Assembly (NCBI GenBank): GCA_900319385.1
Contig: ONOG01000009.1
Span: 1-64,000, forward strand
DNA: 64,000 nt
Direction: 5' to 3'
From: an uncultured Prevotellaceae bacterium
GTDB lineage: Bacteria; Bacteroidota; Bacteroidia; Bacteroidales; Bacteroidaceae
Below, piece by piece: positions 26,671 to 36,800 of this stretch. Each line of letters starts with the position of its first letter. Positions within the stretch are counted from its first letter, which is position 1. The notes under the pieces were generated by a model that was given only the letters and a program-made list of their open reading frames with translations, did not search any database and was not told the origin of the DNA. The translations under genes were made by a program, and so were the position numbers.

Positions 26671-27796
26671 ACGCGGGATTGCTGCGTTGCTGCACAGCCA
26701 TACATTCCATCTCAATCAGCCATGTGGGACGGCAGACGGGTGCGAGCGTGATGATGTAAGGAATGTCGGGGAAACGTTCTGCAAACTTTCGGCTCACCAC
26801 GTCATAGTCGGCCAGGTCGCGCAGATAGACTATGATTTGCATCACGTCGTCGAATGTCGTGTCGGCTTCCTTCAGCAAGGTCTCCACATTCTCCCACATC
26901 CGTTCCGTCTGCTTCACGATGTCACCCACGTGCACAACCTCACCTTTATTATTGATCGAGGCCGTTCCGCTGATGAACACATGAGCACGGTCGCCGTACT
27001 CCATACATGTGCCACGTTCGAACGTCACGCCATATTCGTAGGTCGGATTCAGGTGTGTAGGTGCATAGAGGTAACGCTGCTGTTCGGGTTTGAATCCCGT
27101 CAGCGCATACGTGCCCAGCTGTATCAGTGCACGCGTGTCGGCTGGCAGTCCGCCAATACCCGTCGAGGCGATAAAGTGTGTCTGGCTGGTCAGACCCTGC
27201 TCCTCGAAATTCTCTCGTCGTGCACGCACCATGCCGCCGTACTGCGTATCCACGTCGCGCACGAAGAACCACGTGCGGATGCAGTTCTGAGCGAGCGTGG
27301 CACCATGCTGCTGCAGTGCCTCTTCGTAGTCGATGAGCAGGCTTTCGGTCTGCCATGCCGAATCGCCCTTATGCTCGTGCATACCCATCTTCCACAGGTG
27401 TTTGTAGCCGTTGTGGCTGCTCACGACCATACCGTTCACATTCTCCACTTTCGTGCCGCGCTGCAGATAAATCCACACACCCACCTTCGATCCGTCGAGC
27501 GGTGGCTGCTGGATGAACGAGTAGGCACAGTCGGGTTCCTCCTTCATCAGCGGACGTTGGTTCGTTGCATCGCTCAGAAAGTAGCGTTTCAGTACGGCGC
27601 TGGCACCCCGCAGTTCGTCCAGTTCCATCATCCGCTCTTCTGCGGCATAGACGCGGGCAATCTGCCCGCCGAACTCCTCGCCACGAGGTTCCACATGCAG
27701 CATCACGTGCATCTCATCTACACTATTTTCGGGCGCAAAGATCGACATTTGCAGCTTCACGCCCAAATCCTCCCAATACACTTTCTTCGTATTCAT
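26657..27796 (-). CDS. RidA/YjgF-superfamily protein with N-terminal extension
   Basis: 379 residues; the C-terminal third (about 260-379: FISGTASINNKGEVVHVGDIVKQTERMWENVETLL) is a RidA/YjgF-like domain, and the N-terminal part resembles the chorismatase (FkbO/Hyg5) type two-domain relatives. RidA proteins hydrolyse reactive enamines and imines; chorismatases act on chorismate. Which reaction is done here is unclear. It precedes ccsBA with a 14-base overlap and has its own promoter at 27917-27948. Confidence 0.8.
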   Translation of the reverse strand: MNTKKVYWEDLGVKLQMSIFAPENSVDEMHVMLHVEPRGEEFGGQIARVYAAEERMMELDELRGASAVLKRYFLSDATNQRPLMKEEPDCAYSFIQQPPLDGSKVGVWIYLQRGTKVENVNGMVVSSHNGYKHLWKMGMHEHKGDSAWQTESLLIDYEEALQQHGATLAQNCIRTWFFVRDVDTQYGGMVRARRENFEEQGLTSQTHFIASTGIGGLPADTRALIQLGTYALTGFKPEQQRYLYAPTHLNPTYEYGVTFERGTCMEYGDRAHVFISGTASINNKGEVVHVGDIVKQTERMWENVETLLKEADTTFDDVMQIIVYLRDLADYDVVSRKFAERFPDIPYIITLAPVCRPTWLIEMECMAVQQRSNPAYENF

Positions 27797-27916
27797 TCGT
27801 CGTAGTGTTTAGTGTTTAGAGTTGAGTGTTGAACGTGAAGCGACCGCTTCGCTGAGTGTGAAGCATGAAGCGATGAACACTCAACTCCAAACAGATAGTT
27901 TTATTTTCTGTTTGCA
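27797..27916. repeat. 7-base tandem repeats in the RidA-like gene leader
   Basis: AGTGTTT/AGAGTTG/GTGAAGC type 7-base units run through the region between promoter and start codon, with partly complementary halves (GTGAAGCG and CGCTTC). Confidence 0.6.
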
Positions 27917-27948
27917 AAGTTACGTATTTTTCCATGCCCCGACAAACT
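27917..27948 (-). promoter_or_regulatory. Promoter of the ridA-like/ccsBA operon
   Basis: Minus strand TTTG (27945-27948), 20-base spacer, TAACTTTG (27917-27924). Confidence 0.8.
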
Positions 27949-27999
27949 CACGATAGCGATTTCACCTCTCACGACCGCAATTTACCCTGTTTTGAGTAT

Positions 28000-28971
28000 C
28001 TATAATTTTAGAATCTGCTGCTCAGCTTCGTCGGCTGTCATCTCATCAAGGTCGAGCCAGTGGATGGAAGGGTCGCGCTGAAACCAAGTCATTTGCTTCT
28101 TGGCATAGACACGGGTGTTCTTCTTGATACGTTCGACGGCTATGTCGAGGGGCCACTCGCCGTCAAGCACACGAAAGAGTTCCTTGTAACCCACGGTGTT
28201 GAGGGCATTGAGATGGCGCAGGGGATAGACTCGGCGCACTTCGTCCATCAGACCATCGGCCATCATTTGGTCAACCCGCAGGTTGATACGTTCGAAAAGG
28301 TGGGCACGGCTGCGGCTGAGTCCGACCTTGACAATGCGGAAGGGCCGCTGCTTCTTCTGTCCTGTCCGGAAGGAGGTGAACGTGCAGCCTGTCTGGTAGC
28401 ACACTTCGAGCGCATGGACAATACGCTGCGTGTTCTTCAAATCCACAACGGCATAATATGCAGGGTCGAGCAGCCGCAGTTCGGCAAGCAGTGCGTCGAG
28501 TCCTTCGTCGGTCAGTCGCTGACGGACATGACTGCGCACATCGGGTTCGATGGTGGGTATGTCGTCGATTCCATTGCACACCGCATCGATATACATCATG
28601 CTGCCGCCACTCATCAGCATGACGGGATGAAGCGGAAACTGCTCCTCCAGCAACCGAAGCACATCGGCTTCGTACTGAGCAGCACTGTAGTATTGGTCGA
28701 GGTCGAGCGTATGGACGAAGTAATGCCTCACCTCGGCCAGTTCCTCCTCGGTGGGTGCTGCCGTACCAATCGGGATGCCGCGATAGATTTGACGGGAATC
28801 GGCTGAGATAATCGGACACGACAAACGCTTAGCCAACATGAGGCTAAGCGCTGTCTTTCCCACGGCTGTAGGGCCGAGGAGTACGATCAATGTAGGAACA
28901 GAAGGAACCACTCCCTCCCCTCCGACCTCCCTCAACCCCTCCAAAGGAGGAGAATCCAAACCGGTAGGCAT
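28000..28971 (-). CDS. miaA: tRNA dimethylallyltransferase MiaA
   Basis: Adds a dimethylallyl group to A37 of tRNAs that read UNN codons. The P-loop [11 protein letters not shown] and the following DSRQIYRG and TAAPT motifs are characteristic; 323 residues from the longest start. The first 20-25 residues ([20 protein letters not shown]) are coded by a CT/GA-rich dispersed repeat (28915-28975); a GTG at 28911 could start the protein just after it, so whether the repeat is translated is open. Last gene of the lpx cluster, 34 bases after the pRiA4b-type gene. Confidence 0.93.
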   Translation of the reverse strand: MPTGLDSPPLEGLREVGGEGVVPSVPTLIVLLGPTAVGKTALSLMLAKRLSCPIISADSRQIYRGIPIGTAAPTEEELAEVRHYFVHTLDLDQYYSAAQYEADVLRLLEEQFPLHPVMLMSGGSMMYIDAVCNGIDDIPTIEPDVRSHVRQRLTDEGLDALLAELRLLDPAYYAVVDLKNTQRIVHALEVCYQTGCTFTSFRTGQKKQRPFRIVKVGLSRSRAHLFERINLRVDQMMADGLMDEVRRVYPLRHLNALNTVGYKELFRVLDGEWPLDIAVERIKKNTRVYAKKQMTWFQRDPSIHWLDLDEMTADEAEQQILKL

Positions 28972-29005
28972 TTGAATTAATAATTATTAATTTTCAATTT
29001 TCAAT

Positions 29006-29557
29006 TCAGTAGGGTTCCCCGTCGCTGATGTCAAGGCCCTCCAGGTCGATGTCCTCGTCGCTGATGCCATCGCCGAACATCGAGTCGTCATCCATAATGT
29101 CAGCATCGCCGTTGGTGACGACAGGGTTGCGGGCAAAGAGTTCGTCGAAGTCGAGTTGCTGCTGGGGAGCCTCGCCCAAGCTGCGCGTTACCTTCGGTGA
29201 CTTGAGCGACTTGCCGGTAATGATTTCCGAGAGTTCAATGAAGAAGACACGGCCACCCAGCGGGTCGAAGGTGTAGAGCAGGTGCTGCTTCTCCTCTTCG
29301 AGAAAGTCGGAGAGGCGCGTCTTGGCCATGATGTAGCTGTCTTCGTCGGCCGAAGTGGACATATCCTCGAGTGTGATTTCCTGAGCACGTTCCCAGCCGT
29401 TCTCACAGACGGAGAACGAGGTCATCTGGTCGTCGCTGTAGCCGCACGTTTCGAGAATCACCTTGTGGAAGTCGAGGAACGTGGCATCGGCATCTATCTG
29501 GATTTCGCGCATGAAGTCATCGACTTCGTCACTGATAAGAATGAATCGGTAAATCAT
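29006..29557 (-). CDS. Plasmid pRiA4b ORF-3-like domain protein
   Basis: 183 residues with a domain (about 1-115, YRFILISDEVDDFMREIQIDADATF) typical of the pRiA4b ORF-3-like family, then a strongly acidic tail (DDDSMFGDGISDEDIDLEG). Biochemical role unknown; the family occurs on chromosomes and mobile elements. It sits between lpxA and miaA, with a tract of 7-base repeats (29564-29598, CTTTTAA/CTTTTCA) before its start. Confidence 0.75.
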   Translation of the reverse strand: MIYRFILISDEVDDFMREIQIDADATFLDFHKVILETCGYSDDQMTSFSVCENGWERAQEITLEDMSTSADEDSYIMAKTRLSDFLEEEKQHLLYTFDPLGGRVFFIELSEIITGKSLKSPKVTRSLGEAPQQQLDFDELFARNPVVTNGDADIMDDDSMFGDGISDEDIDLEGLDISDGEPY

Positions 29558-29596
29558 GATTACTTTTAACTTTTCACTTTTAACTTTTCACTTTTA

Positions 29597-30370
29597 TCAT
29601 CGGATGATGCCGCGCTGCGACTTGCTCACGAAATCGACGATGTACTGAATCTCCTTGCCCATCGGGATGCTATAGGTGATTTGCTCAATAGCCTCCTTGA
29701 CGGTGAGGTTCGAGTTGTAGATGAGTCGGTAGGCATCGTGGATGTGGCGAATCACCTCGGGGTCGAAACGACGGCGGCGCAGACCGACGATGTTTAGTCC
29801 GGCGTAGGCAATCGGTTCGCGGGCAGCGATGACGAACGGGGGAATGTCCTGACTGGTGCGGCAACCACCTTGCACCATCGTATAGCCGGCAATGTGGCAG
29901 AACTGATGCACCAGCACGACAGCCGAGATGATGGCGTTGTCATCGACGATGACTTCGCCTGCCAACTTGGTCGAGTTGCCCATGATGATGCCGTTGCCAA
30001 ACTCACAGTCGTGGGCGATGTGGGCATTCTCCATGATGAGGTTGTTCGACCCGACCACGGTTTTTCCCTTCGATGCCGTACCACGGTGAATGGTTACATT
30101 CTCACGGATGCGGTTGCCATTGCCAATCTCGACGGTCGATTCCTCACCTTTGAACTTCAAGTCCTGGGGAATCGCGCCAATGACGGCACCAGGGAACAGG
30201 GTGTTCTCGTTGCCCATGCGGGTACCGCTGAGCAGCGTGACACTGTTCATGAGCACGTTGTTGTCGCCGATTTCCACGTTCTTGTCGATGAAGCAGAACG
30301 GACCGATTTCGCAGTTTTCACCAATCTTTGCTTCGGGGTCGATGAAAGCGAGGGGACTGATTTTTGCCAT
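29597..30370 (-). CDS. lpxA: UDP-N-acetylglucosamine acyltransferase LpxA
   Basis: First acylation step of lipid A synthesis, in the cytoplasm. 257 residues with hexapeptide beta-helix turns up to about residue 180, the catalytic His region (NAHIAHDCEFGNGI), the LVHQFCHIAGYTMVQGG signature and the C-terminal helical domain. Its start is 95 bases after the lpxC/fabZ stop; that gap holds a short inverted repeat (GTTGAACG / CGTTCAAC) and GTTGAAC-type units. Confidence 0.96.
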   Translation of the reverse strand: MAKISPLAFIDPEAKIGENCEIGPFCFIDKNVEIGDNNVLMNSVTLLSGTRMGNENTLFPGAVIGAIPQDLKFKGEESTVEIGNGNRIRENVTIHRGTASKGKTVVGSNNLIMENAHIAHDCEFGNGIIMGNSTKLAGEVIVDDNAIISAVVLVHQFCHIAGYTMVQGGCRTSQDIPPFVIAAREPIAYAGLNIVGLRRRRFDPEVIRHIHDAYRLIYNSNLTVKEAIEQITYSIPMGKEIQYIVDFVSKSQRGIIR

Positions 30371-30465
30371 AATTACTTTATTGTTTTCGTTGAACGTTGA
30401 AAGACTTTACTTTAACGTTTGAAGTCATCCAAAAAAGAAACTTCGTTCGACGAAAATGTTCAACG

Positions 30466-31848
30466 TTACTTGTTCTTGATGATTTGTGCCGTGAACTCTG
30501 CCTCGGCCACCAGCGTGTCGCCGACGAAGATCAGACCTTTCATCGACGAGATGCCGCGGCGCACCGGTGCCAGCAGCTTCACCTTGAAGATGAGCGTGTC
30601 GCCAGGCACCACTTTCTTGCGGAACTTCACATTGTCAATCTTCATGAAGTAGGTGGACCAGCGTTCCGGCTCCTCCAGCGTGTTGAGCACGAGCAGGCCG
30701 CCTGCCTGGGCCATGGCCTCGACGAGCAATACGCCAGGCATGACCGGTTCCTGCGGGAAGTGACCGGTGAAGAAGGGCTCGTTGCTGGTCACATTCTTCA
30801 CACCCACGATATAGTTCTCGTCGATGGTGATAATCTTATCGACCAACTGCATCGGGTAGCGGTGCGGGAGCAACTGACGGATGCGGTTCACGTCCATCAC
30901 CGGCTCCTGGTTGGGGTCGTAGTCAGGACACTGAACCTCGTGCTTGCGGATGTCACGACGAATCTCGCGCGCGAACTTATTATTGATAGTATGTCCAGGC
31001 TTTGTCGCGATGACACGTCCGCGGATGGGTTTGCCCACCAGCGCAAGGTCGCCCACGATGTCGAGCAACTTGTGGCGCGCAGCCTCGTTCGGCCATGTGA
31101 GCGGACGGTTCTGGATGTAGCCAAGCTGAGTGGCGTCGCGATGCGGAATGCCGATTTTGTCGGCCAGGGCATCGTAGCGCTCCTGCGGCAACTCGTTCTC
31201 GTAGATGACGATAGCGTTGTCCAGGTCGCCGCCCTTGATGAGGTTCATGTCGAGCAGCGGTTCGATTTCGCGGACAAAGACGAACGTTCGGGCCGAGGCT
31301 ATCTCGGCGGGGAAGTCGCTGTAGCGTTCCAGCGAGGCAAACTGCGAAGCCAGTATTTTCGATTCAAACGAAATCATCGCATCGACGCAGAACTCTTCGT
31401 CGGGCAGCAGGAGCAGGTGTTCGCCATGCTCACCCTTCACCTCGAGCTTATGTTTCACGACGTAGTAGTCCTTGTTCGCCGCTTGTTCGACCGTACCGAC
31501 GCGCTGAATCTCCTGAATGAACATCAGGGCCGAGCCGTCGAGGATCGGCATTTCAGGTCCGTCGAGCTGGATGAGACAGTTGTCGATGCGCGAGGCATAG
31601 AGCGCAGCCATCGCATGTTCGATGGTGCTCACCTTCACGCCGTCCTTCTGCAGCACGGTGCCGCGCTGCGTATCGCTGACGTTCTCGGCCAGACATTCGA
31701 TGACGGGCTGCCCCTCGAGGTCCGTCCGTTGGATTTTATAACCATGATTCTCGGGAGCAGGCATGAACGTGGCAGTGATAAACTGCCCTGTGTGCAGACC
31801 CTTTCCCTGCACCGTGAATTGCTCCTTCAGAGTGATTTGCTTTTGCAT
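30466..31848 (-). CDS. lpxC/fabZ: Bifunctional LpxC deacetylase / FabZ dehydratase
   Basis: A fusion typical of Bacteroidetes. Residues 1-300 are LpxC, the zinc deacetylase that commits to lipid A synthesis (zinc ligands in STIEHAMAAL and HKLLDIVGD). Residues about 315-460 are FabZ, the 3-hydroxyacyl-ACP dehydratase (LLPHRYPMQLVDKI; GHFPQEPVMPGVLLVEAMAQ). One polypeptide thus holds two enzymes that compete for 3-hydroxyacyl-ACP. The start overlaps the lpxD stop by one base (TAATG). Confidence 0.97.
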   Translation of the reverse strand: MQKQITLKEQFTVQGKGLHTGQFITATFMPAPENHGYKIQRTDLEGQPVIECLAENVSDTQRGTVLQKDGVKVSTIEHAMAALYASRIDNCLIQLDGPEMPILDGSALMFIQEIQRVGTVEQAANKDYYVVKHKLEVKGEHGEHLLLLPDEEFCVDAMISFESKILASQFASLERYSDFPAEIASARTFVFVREIEPLLDMNLIKGGDLDNAIVIYENELPQERYDALADKIGIPHRDATQLGYIQNRPLTWPNEAARHKLLDIVGDLALVGKPIRGRVIATKPGHTINNKFAREIRRDIRKHEVQCPDYDPNQEPVMDVNRIRQLLPHRYPMQLVDKIITIDENYIVGVKNVTSNEPFFTGHFPQEPVMPGVLLVEAMAQAGGLLVLNTLEEPERWSTYFMKIDNVKFRKKVVPGDTLIFKVKLLAPVRRGISSMKGLIFVGDTLVAEAEFTAQIIKNK

Positions 31849-32885
31849 TATTTTTTTAGTTCTTCAATTTCCTTTTTAAGCTCAGATACCTCCTTCACCA
31901 GGTCGGGCAACATCTTCAATGCAGCCGACTGGCGAGCCCACTGGCGGTGTTCGATGGCAGGATAGCCCATCAGCGTGGCACCGCCACGGCTGGCCAAGTT
32001 GCCGCCTGGCACACCGGCCTGGGCACCCACATTCGTATGGTCGCCGATGGTGATGTGTCCGGCAATGCCGACCTGGCCTCCGAACATGCACCACTCGCCC
32101 ACCTTCGCACTGCCGGCCACGCCGACCTGCGACGACATCACCGTGTGGCTGCCCACCTCAACGTTGTGAGCAATCTGCACCAGATTGTCCAGCTTGACGC
32201 CGCGATGCACCGTCGTCTGTCCCATGGTCGAGCGGTCGATGCACGTGTTGGCACCCACCTCGACGTCGTCTTCAATCACGACGATACCGATCTGCGGGAT
32301 TTTCTCATACCCCTCAGCCGTAGGCGCAAAGCCGAAGCCATCGGCACCGACCACACATCCGGCATGCAGGATGCAGCGCTGCCCCACCCTGCAGTCGTGA
32401 TAGATCACCGCATTCGAGTAGATCTCCGTATCGTTGCCCACCTGGGCATTGCGACCAATCGACACATGAGGGTGGAGCACGACATGGTCGCCCACCACCG
32501 CACCGGCTTCGATGCTGACGAACGGGCCCACATAGCAACCCTCGCCCACACGAGCCGTCGGGTCTATAAACGCGAGCGACGAGACACCCTCCTGCCGCTG
32601 TTGCATACTTTCGTACAGCTGCAGCAGCTTGGCGACCGTCTCGTAGGGATTATCGACCCTCACCAACGTAGCCTCGACGGGCTGCGAAGGCTGAAAGTCG
32701 CGTGCGACGAGCACGACGCTCGACTTCGTTTCATACAAAAAATGCTCATACTTCAGGTTGGCCAGAAAGGAGATGGCACCAGGCACACCTTCCTCAATCT
32801 TGGCGAAGGTCGTCACCTCAGTCTTGGGATTCCCTTCCACCGTTCCACCCGTGTATGCAGCAATTTGTTCGGCTGTAAAAACCAT
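31848..32885 (-). CDS. lpxD: UDP-3-O-acylglucosamine N-acyltransferase LpxD
   Basis: Third acyl step of lipid A synthesis. 345 residues: an N-terminal uridine-binding domain (1-100), hexapeptide beta-helix, catalytic His within [11 protein letters not shown], and a C-terminal coiled helix ending in Lys/Glu ([13 protein letters not shown]). First gene of the lpxD-lpxC/fabZ-lpxA-pRiA4b-miaA cluster. Confidence 0.96.
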   Translation of the reverse strand: MVFTAEQIAAYTGGTVEGNPKTEVTTFAKIEEGVPGAISFLANLKYEHFLYETKSSVVLVARDFQPSQPVEATLVRVDNPYETVAKLLQLYESMQQRQEGVSSLAFIDPTARVGEGCYVGPFVSIEAGAVVGDHVVLHPHVSIGRNAQVGNDTEIYSNAVIYHDCRVGQRCILHAGCVVGADGFGFAPTAEGYEKIPQIGIVVIEDDVEVGANTCIDRSTMGQTTVHRGVKLDNLVQIAHNVEVGSHTVMSSQVGVAGSAKVGEWCMFGGQVGIAGHITIGDHTNVGAQAGVPGGNLASRGGATLMGYPAIEHRQWARQSAALKMLPDLVKEVSELKKEIEELKK

Positions 32886-32939
32886 GAATCGTGAGAATTA
32901 ACAGATTGATGATTTGCGCTCTTCCACGCAAAATTTCTG

Positions 32940-32970
32940 CAAAGATACAACATATAATTGAAAGTTGAAA
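32940..32970 (-). promoter_or_regulatory. Promoter of the lpx cluster
   Basis: Minus strand TTTC (32967-32970, one change from TTTG), 19-base spacer, TATCTTTG (32940-32947), about 50 bases before lpxD. The -33 box lies in a tract of TTGAAAA 7-base units. Confidence 0.65.
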
Positions 32971-33654
32971 ATTGAAAATTGAAAAAATTAAGAATTAAAA
33001 CCCAAAAAGCCCAAACTCAAAAAGCAAAAACCAAGTTCCACGAGTTGTTTTTTTACCATGAATGCACGAATAAGATGAGTGATAATGTGTCGGGCGCAGG
33101 GGTTGCGTGTCGTAGGTACGCGACCATGATGACACGTGCGGTGCGTGGCGAAAGTCGCCCCTCCGGGGCTTGTCGTGTCGGCCCCCTGCACCTCAAACCC
33201 AGCCACCGTTCGCATCCAACTCCGTTGGTGTGCCCTACAAACACGTTCACGACGCACCTCAAACGCGGCCACGCCGCACCCCCAACTCGGCCACAGCGCA
33301 CCTCCAACTCGGCTGCTGCGCCGACCAAAGTCAAAATATCACCGATATTTTCAGTAATTCCATTGATATTTCTACAAATTCCATTGATATTTTCAGGAAT
33401 TTCAATGCTATTTTGAGTATTGTCGGTACACTGTCCGACGATGAGCTGCGCTTTCGACGGGTCGGATGTACGGATGAACTCACTGCCAACAAAAGACAAA
33501 GTTTTGCCAAATTTACGTTAAAAAATATTAACAAAAGGATGCTTTTCGCCTTTTTTCTTCGGAAGTCGAGATTTTTGTCGTAATATTGCAGGATATTTGG
33601 TGGGATGTGGACATATACATTCTCCGCTACGATAACTGACTAATTAAAAATAAA
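32948..33654. repeat. Repeat-filled intergenic region
   Basis: No gene. From left: TTGAAAA-type units (32958-33000); tandem 22-base units GCACCTCCAACTCGGCCACA-like at 33254-33275, 33276-33297 and 33298-33319, with a fourth copy at 33188-33209; and at 33338-33420 a copy of the palindromic element also present at 58407-58497. A weak -7 box TAATATTG lies at 33581-33588 for the downstream gene. Confidence 0.7.
33338..33420. repeat. Dispersed palindromic element with 21-bp inner repeats, copy 1
   Basis: Contains 21-base units starting ATTGATATTT, ends with AATGCTATTTTGAGT, and starts with the complement of that end (imperfect here). Nearly the same sequence and unit order appear at 58407-58497. 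Confidence 0.8.
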
Positions 33655-36645
33655 ATGAACAAGTACTCTAAACTCCTGTGTTCGCTGCTGCTCTCGGCAG
33701 CCGGCACCCCCCTGCTCTGGGCCCAGAACTCGGTTCAGAAGGTGGAACAAGTAAGCGATGGCGTCGTTCTCGAACAGGCCGTCGATTTCACCATCACGGG
33801 CACCACGCCCTTCGCCACGGCGGGCAGTGTCAATCTGATCAATCCCGACGCCGTCGTCATCTTCGAGGCCGTGCGACCGGCCAACGTGAAGAAGTCGGCG
33901 GTGCTGAGCCACATCACCATCAACGGCGAAGCGGCGAAACACGGGACGAACTGCTGGATTGAAATCCACAAGAACGGCACTATCGTCTATCCACACACCG
34001 AACTGACGTTCCAGCCGCTGACGGCCTATAGCGAGGGCGGTTTCGCAGGCACGGAGTGGAACGACTTCATCCCTTATACTAAATATACGAGCGGCGACTG
34101 GGTGAACAACATCCGTTCGTTCCGACTCAAGCGCGGCTACATGGCCACGCTGGCCTGCAACTCCAACGGTTCGGGATGGAGCAAGGTGTTCATCGCCCAG
34201 GACAGCGATCTGGAGATCGACCTGACGAAGGTGACGTATGGCAAGTACATCGCCGGCAAGGAGGGTTTCATCCGTGTGTTCCCCTGGCGTAACGTGACGA
34301 AGAAGGGTACGGCCGGCAGCCCGGGAAACCGCCACCGCGAACTGAACACCACATGGATGTACGGTTGGAACGGCGACGGTTGGCACGACGACTATGTCGA
34401 GCATATCCCGCAGCACCACCACGAAGGCTGGCCCTCGTGGGACGGCATCAACGGCCTGAACACTTGTAACACCGTGCTGGGTAACAACGAGCCTGACAAT
34501 CAGGGTGACGATCGCGAACAATATATCCCTGTTGCCGACATCGAATCTCGCTTGTTCGGAGCAAGCGGTACGTGGCAGAACCAAGCCTACACAGGTGGTC
34601 TGCGCGTCGGTTCACCTGCCATGTCGGGCGACGCACGAGGCAGTTGGCTTTCTACATTCATGAATCTGGCCGAACAGTACAACTGCCGTATCGACTTCAT
34701 CGCCGACCACTGCTACTGGCACGACCCCGCCAGCAGTTACACTTGGCAGATGAATGAAACCTATAACAAGTACCACCGTCCCATCTGGATTACCGAGTTC
34801 AACTATGGTGCCAACTGGACAGCATGGGAAAGCAGCGATCACAGCGGCTCAGATGCAAACCAAACCATTGAGTTGAACAACATACGAAGCATTGTCACAG
34901 CACTCGAAAACAACACCCACGTCGAGCGTTATGCTTTCTACAACTGGGTAGAGGACTGCCGTGCCCTTGTCTTCGACAAAGTAACGAGGGACAGCCAAGG
35001 AAATGTAATTTCTACTGAAACCATTTTAACCAAGACTTTCTATTGGTATAGAGACCTGATGTCCAACTCGGCCTACGACCCCATCAACGAATATACGATG
35101 GGCTGGACCTACTGTGCTCCGACCGACCTGAAGGTGAACTACTACCAGTCGTCGAACACGGCAACTCTGATCTGGACTCACCGCAACGGCAAGCAGACCG
35201 ATGTGGCCTACGTGGAGCGTCGTGCCGAGGGTGAAAGTTCGTGGACGGTGATCAAGGAAATCCCGATGCCAGGTTCTATCACCATGAGCTGTCAGGACGA
35301 CCTTGGCGACCTGAGCGGCCTCATTACCTACCGTGTGCGCAATGTCGATAGCGACGGCACGGAACGCCGGACGGGTGAAGCCACGATCAACATCGGCGGC
35401 AGCACGATGGGCTGCCCCACCCTGCAATACACGACGCTCAATGTGGCGAACCTCGACGAGGCTGTCAGCGTCACGTTCAAGGAGCCGTTCGAGGCGAAGC
35501 CGGCTGTGTTTGTCGGTCTGCAGACCTTCAACAACAGCTCGATAACCATCGATGGTGTGTCGTGCAGCACGGTGACCACGCCGTACTTCAAGACGACTTC
35601 GATCAAGCGCGACCAGTTCTCGTACATCGGACTTCCCTGGGCTTTGCAGACGAACAACAAGGGCGAATCGACCAGTGCGGCCGTCTATAAGAGCAAGGAG
35701 AAGATTCCGTTCATGGCCATCCCCTTCGGCAACTATACGTTCGGCAACATGAAAGTGGAAGTGGGTTCGGCCAAGATCAAAGACGAGACGGTCGAGGTCG
35801 TGTTCAACGAACCCTTCCCCGAAGGTGTCACCCCCATCGTGGTGGCTACCATCAATGCAGCAACGTCAAACTCAAGAGCCATCATGCACAAGGTATGGAA
35901 CATCACGAACACGGGCTTCAGCGCTGCCGTGATGTACGAAGATGCGCTCGTCAACAGTAGCGGCGCTCACATCGTGCCGAACGTCAACCAGACGCTCGCC
36001 TACATCGCAGCCACACCTGGCGACGCATGCGTTGATGAGGAGAACCAGGTTTACCTCGCTGCCGGTATGGGACAAAACACTGTGGTCGGAACGACAGCCT
36101 CCGAGCAGCAGTTCCAGGCAACGCTGACCGACGAGGCTGGTGAGCCCTACACCGAAGTGCTCCGCCTGATCGACCCCGTCGTCTTCTGCGACAACCAGAC
36201 GAACAACCTGCCCACTCCTGTCGTGCTGCGCACCCGTGGTCTGATCACCGAGACGGGGGTTGACGAGGACGAAGTGCCCGTGACCTATGCAACGGGCTTC
36301 AAAGTGCGCCGCGTGGTGGATGAGAGCGTGACAAAGGGCATCAACAAGGTTTCGTCGGGTACTGCCGACGAGGTGGGTTGGATGGCTATCCACAGCAACC
36401 CCACGCCTGCATCTGCTGCCAACGACGACCCGACGCCTACTGCCATCGGCCGTGTGATCGAAGGAACGTACAGCGGCGACGAACTCGACGTGCGCGTCAT
36501 CAACCGCATCGTGTATGTGAAGGGCCATCCCGACTTCCAGCTCTTCACCACGGGTGGAGCACGTGCGGCAGCCGGTGCCACTCAGGCTCCTGGTGTCTAT
36601 GTGGTCCGTGCCGGTGGAAAGACGGCGAAGATTGTTATCCGGTAA
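33655..36645 (+). CDS. Secreted GH128-type (Asl1-like) glycoside hydrolase with Fn3 and sorting tail
   Basis: 996 residues. A signal peptide (1-23, LLWA-QN) is followed by a beta domain, a glycosyl-hydrolase catalytic core of the Asl1/GH128 type (about 215-440) with Glu279 in LGNNEPDN and Glu381 in WITEFNYG as the likely acid/base and nucleophile, a fibronectin-III-like domain (about 480-590), further beta domains, and a tail GVYVVRAGGKTAKIVIR of the type IX secretion kind. GH128 enzymes known so far cut beta-1,3-glucan. So a surface or exported endo-glucanase is likely. Monocistronic. Confidence 0.85.
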   Translation: MNKYSKLLCSLLLSAAGTPLLWAQNSVQKVEQVSDGVVLEQAVDFTITGTTPFATAGSVNLINPDAVVIFEAVRPANVKKSAVLSHITINGEAAKHGTNCWIEIHKNGTIVYPHTELTFQPLTAYSEGGFAGTEWNDFIPYTKYTSGDWVNNIRSFRLKRGYMATLACNSNGSGWSKVFIAQDSDLEIDLTKVTYGKYIAGKEGFIRVFPWRNVTKKGTAGSPGNRHRELNTTWMYGWNGDGWHDDYVEHIPQHHHEGWPSWDGINGLNTCNTVLGNNEPDNQGDDREQYIPVADIESRLFGASGTWQNQAYTGGLRVGSPAMSGDARGSWLSTFMNLAEQYNCRIDFIADHCYWHDPASSYTWQMNETYNKYHRPIWITEFNYGANWTAWESSDHSGSDANQTIELNNIRSIVTALENNTHVERYAFYNWVEDCRALVFDKVTRDSQGNVISTETILTKTFYWYRDLMSNSAYDPINEYTMGWTYCAPTDLKVNYYQSSNTATLIWTHRNGKQTDVAYVERRAEGESSWTVIKEIPMPGSITMSCQDDLGDLSGLITYRVRNVDSDGTERRTGEATINIGGSTMGCPTLQYTTLNVANLDEAVSVTFKEPFEAKPAVFVGLQTFNNSSITIDGVSCSTVTTPYFKTTSIKRDQFSYIGLPWALQTNNKGESTSAAVYKSKEKIPFMAIPFGNYTFGNMKVEVGSAKIKDETVEVVFNEPFPEGVTPIVVATINAATSNSRAIMHKVWNITNTGFSAAVMYEDALVNSSGAHIVPNVNQTLAYIAATPGDACVDEENQVYLAAGMGQNTVVGTTASEQQFQATLTDEAGEPYTEVLRLIDPVVFCDNQTNNLPTPVVLRTRGLITETGVDEDEVPVTYATGFKVRRVVDESVTKGINKVSSGTADEVGWMAIHSNPTPASAANDDPTPTAIGRVIEGTYSGDELDVRVINRIVYVKGHPDFQLFTTGGARAAAGATQAPGVYVVRAGGKTAKIVIR

Positions 36646-36800
36646 CTTTTTCGTTGAACGTGAGGCGTGAAGTGATTAACGTGAAGCGTGAAGTGAACGC
36701 TACGCTGTCGTGAAGCGATGTCATCAGTCTTCACTTCACACTTCACGCTTCACGTTTCACGTTTCACGTTTAAGCATTCAACGAATTCATAGGTCTTTGT
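36646..36800. repeat. GTGAAGC repeats with complementary second half before ftsY
   Basis: 7-base units GTGAAGC/GTGAAGT (36662-36705) are followed by their complements TCACGCT/TCACGTT (36730-36772), so the region can fold into a long hairpin between the hydrolase and ftsY. Confidence 0.7.

Noticed and set aside
29006..29557. Mobile element cargo because of the pRiA4b name
   Set aside because: The gene sits inside the lpx-miaA cluster with no inverted ends, transposase or target duplication; the family is also chromosomal in many bacteria.
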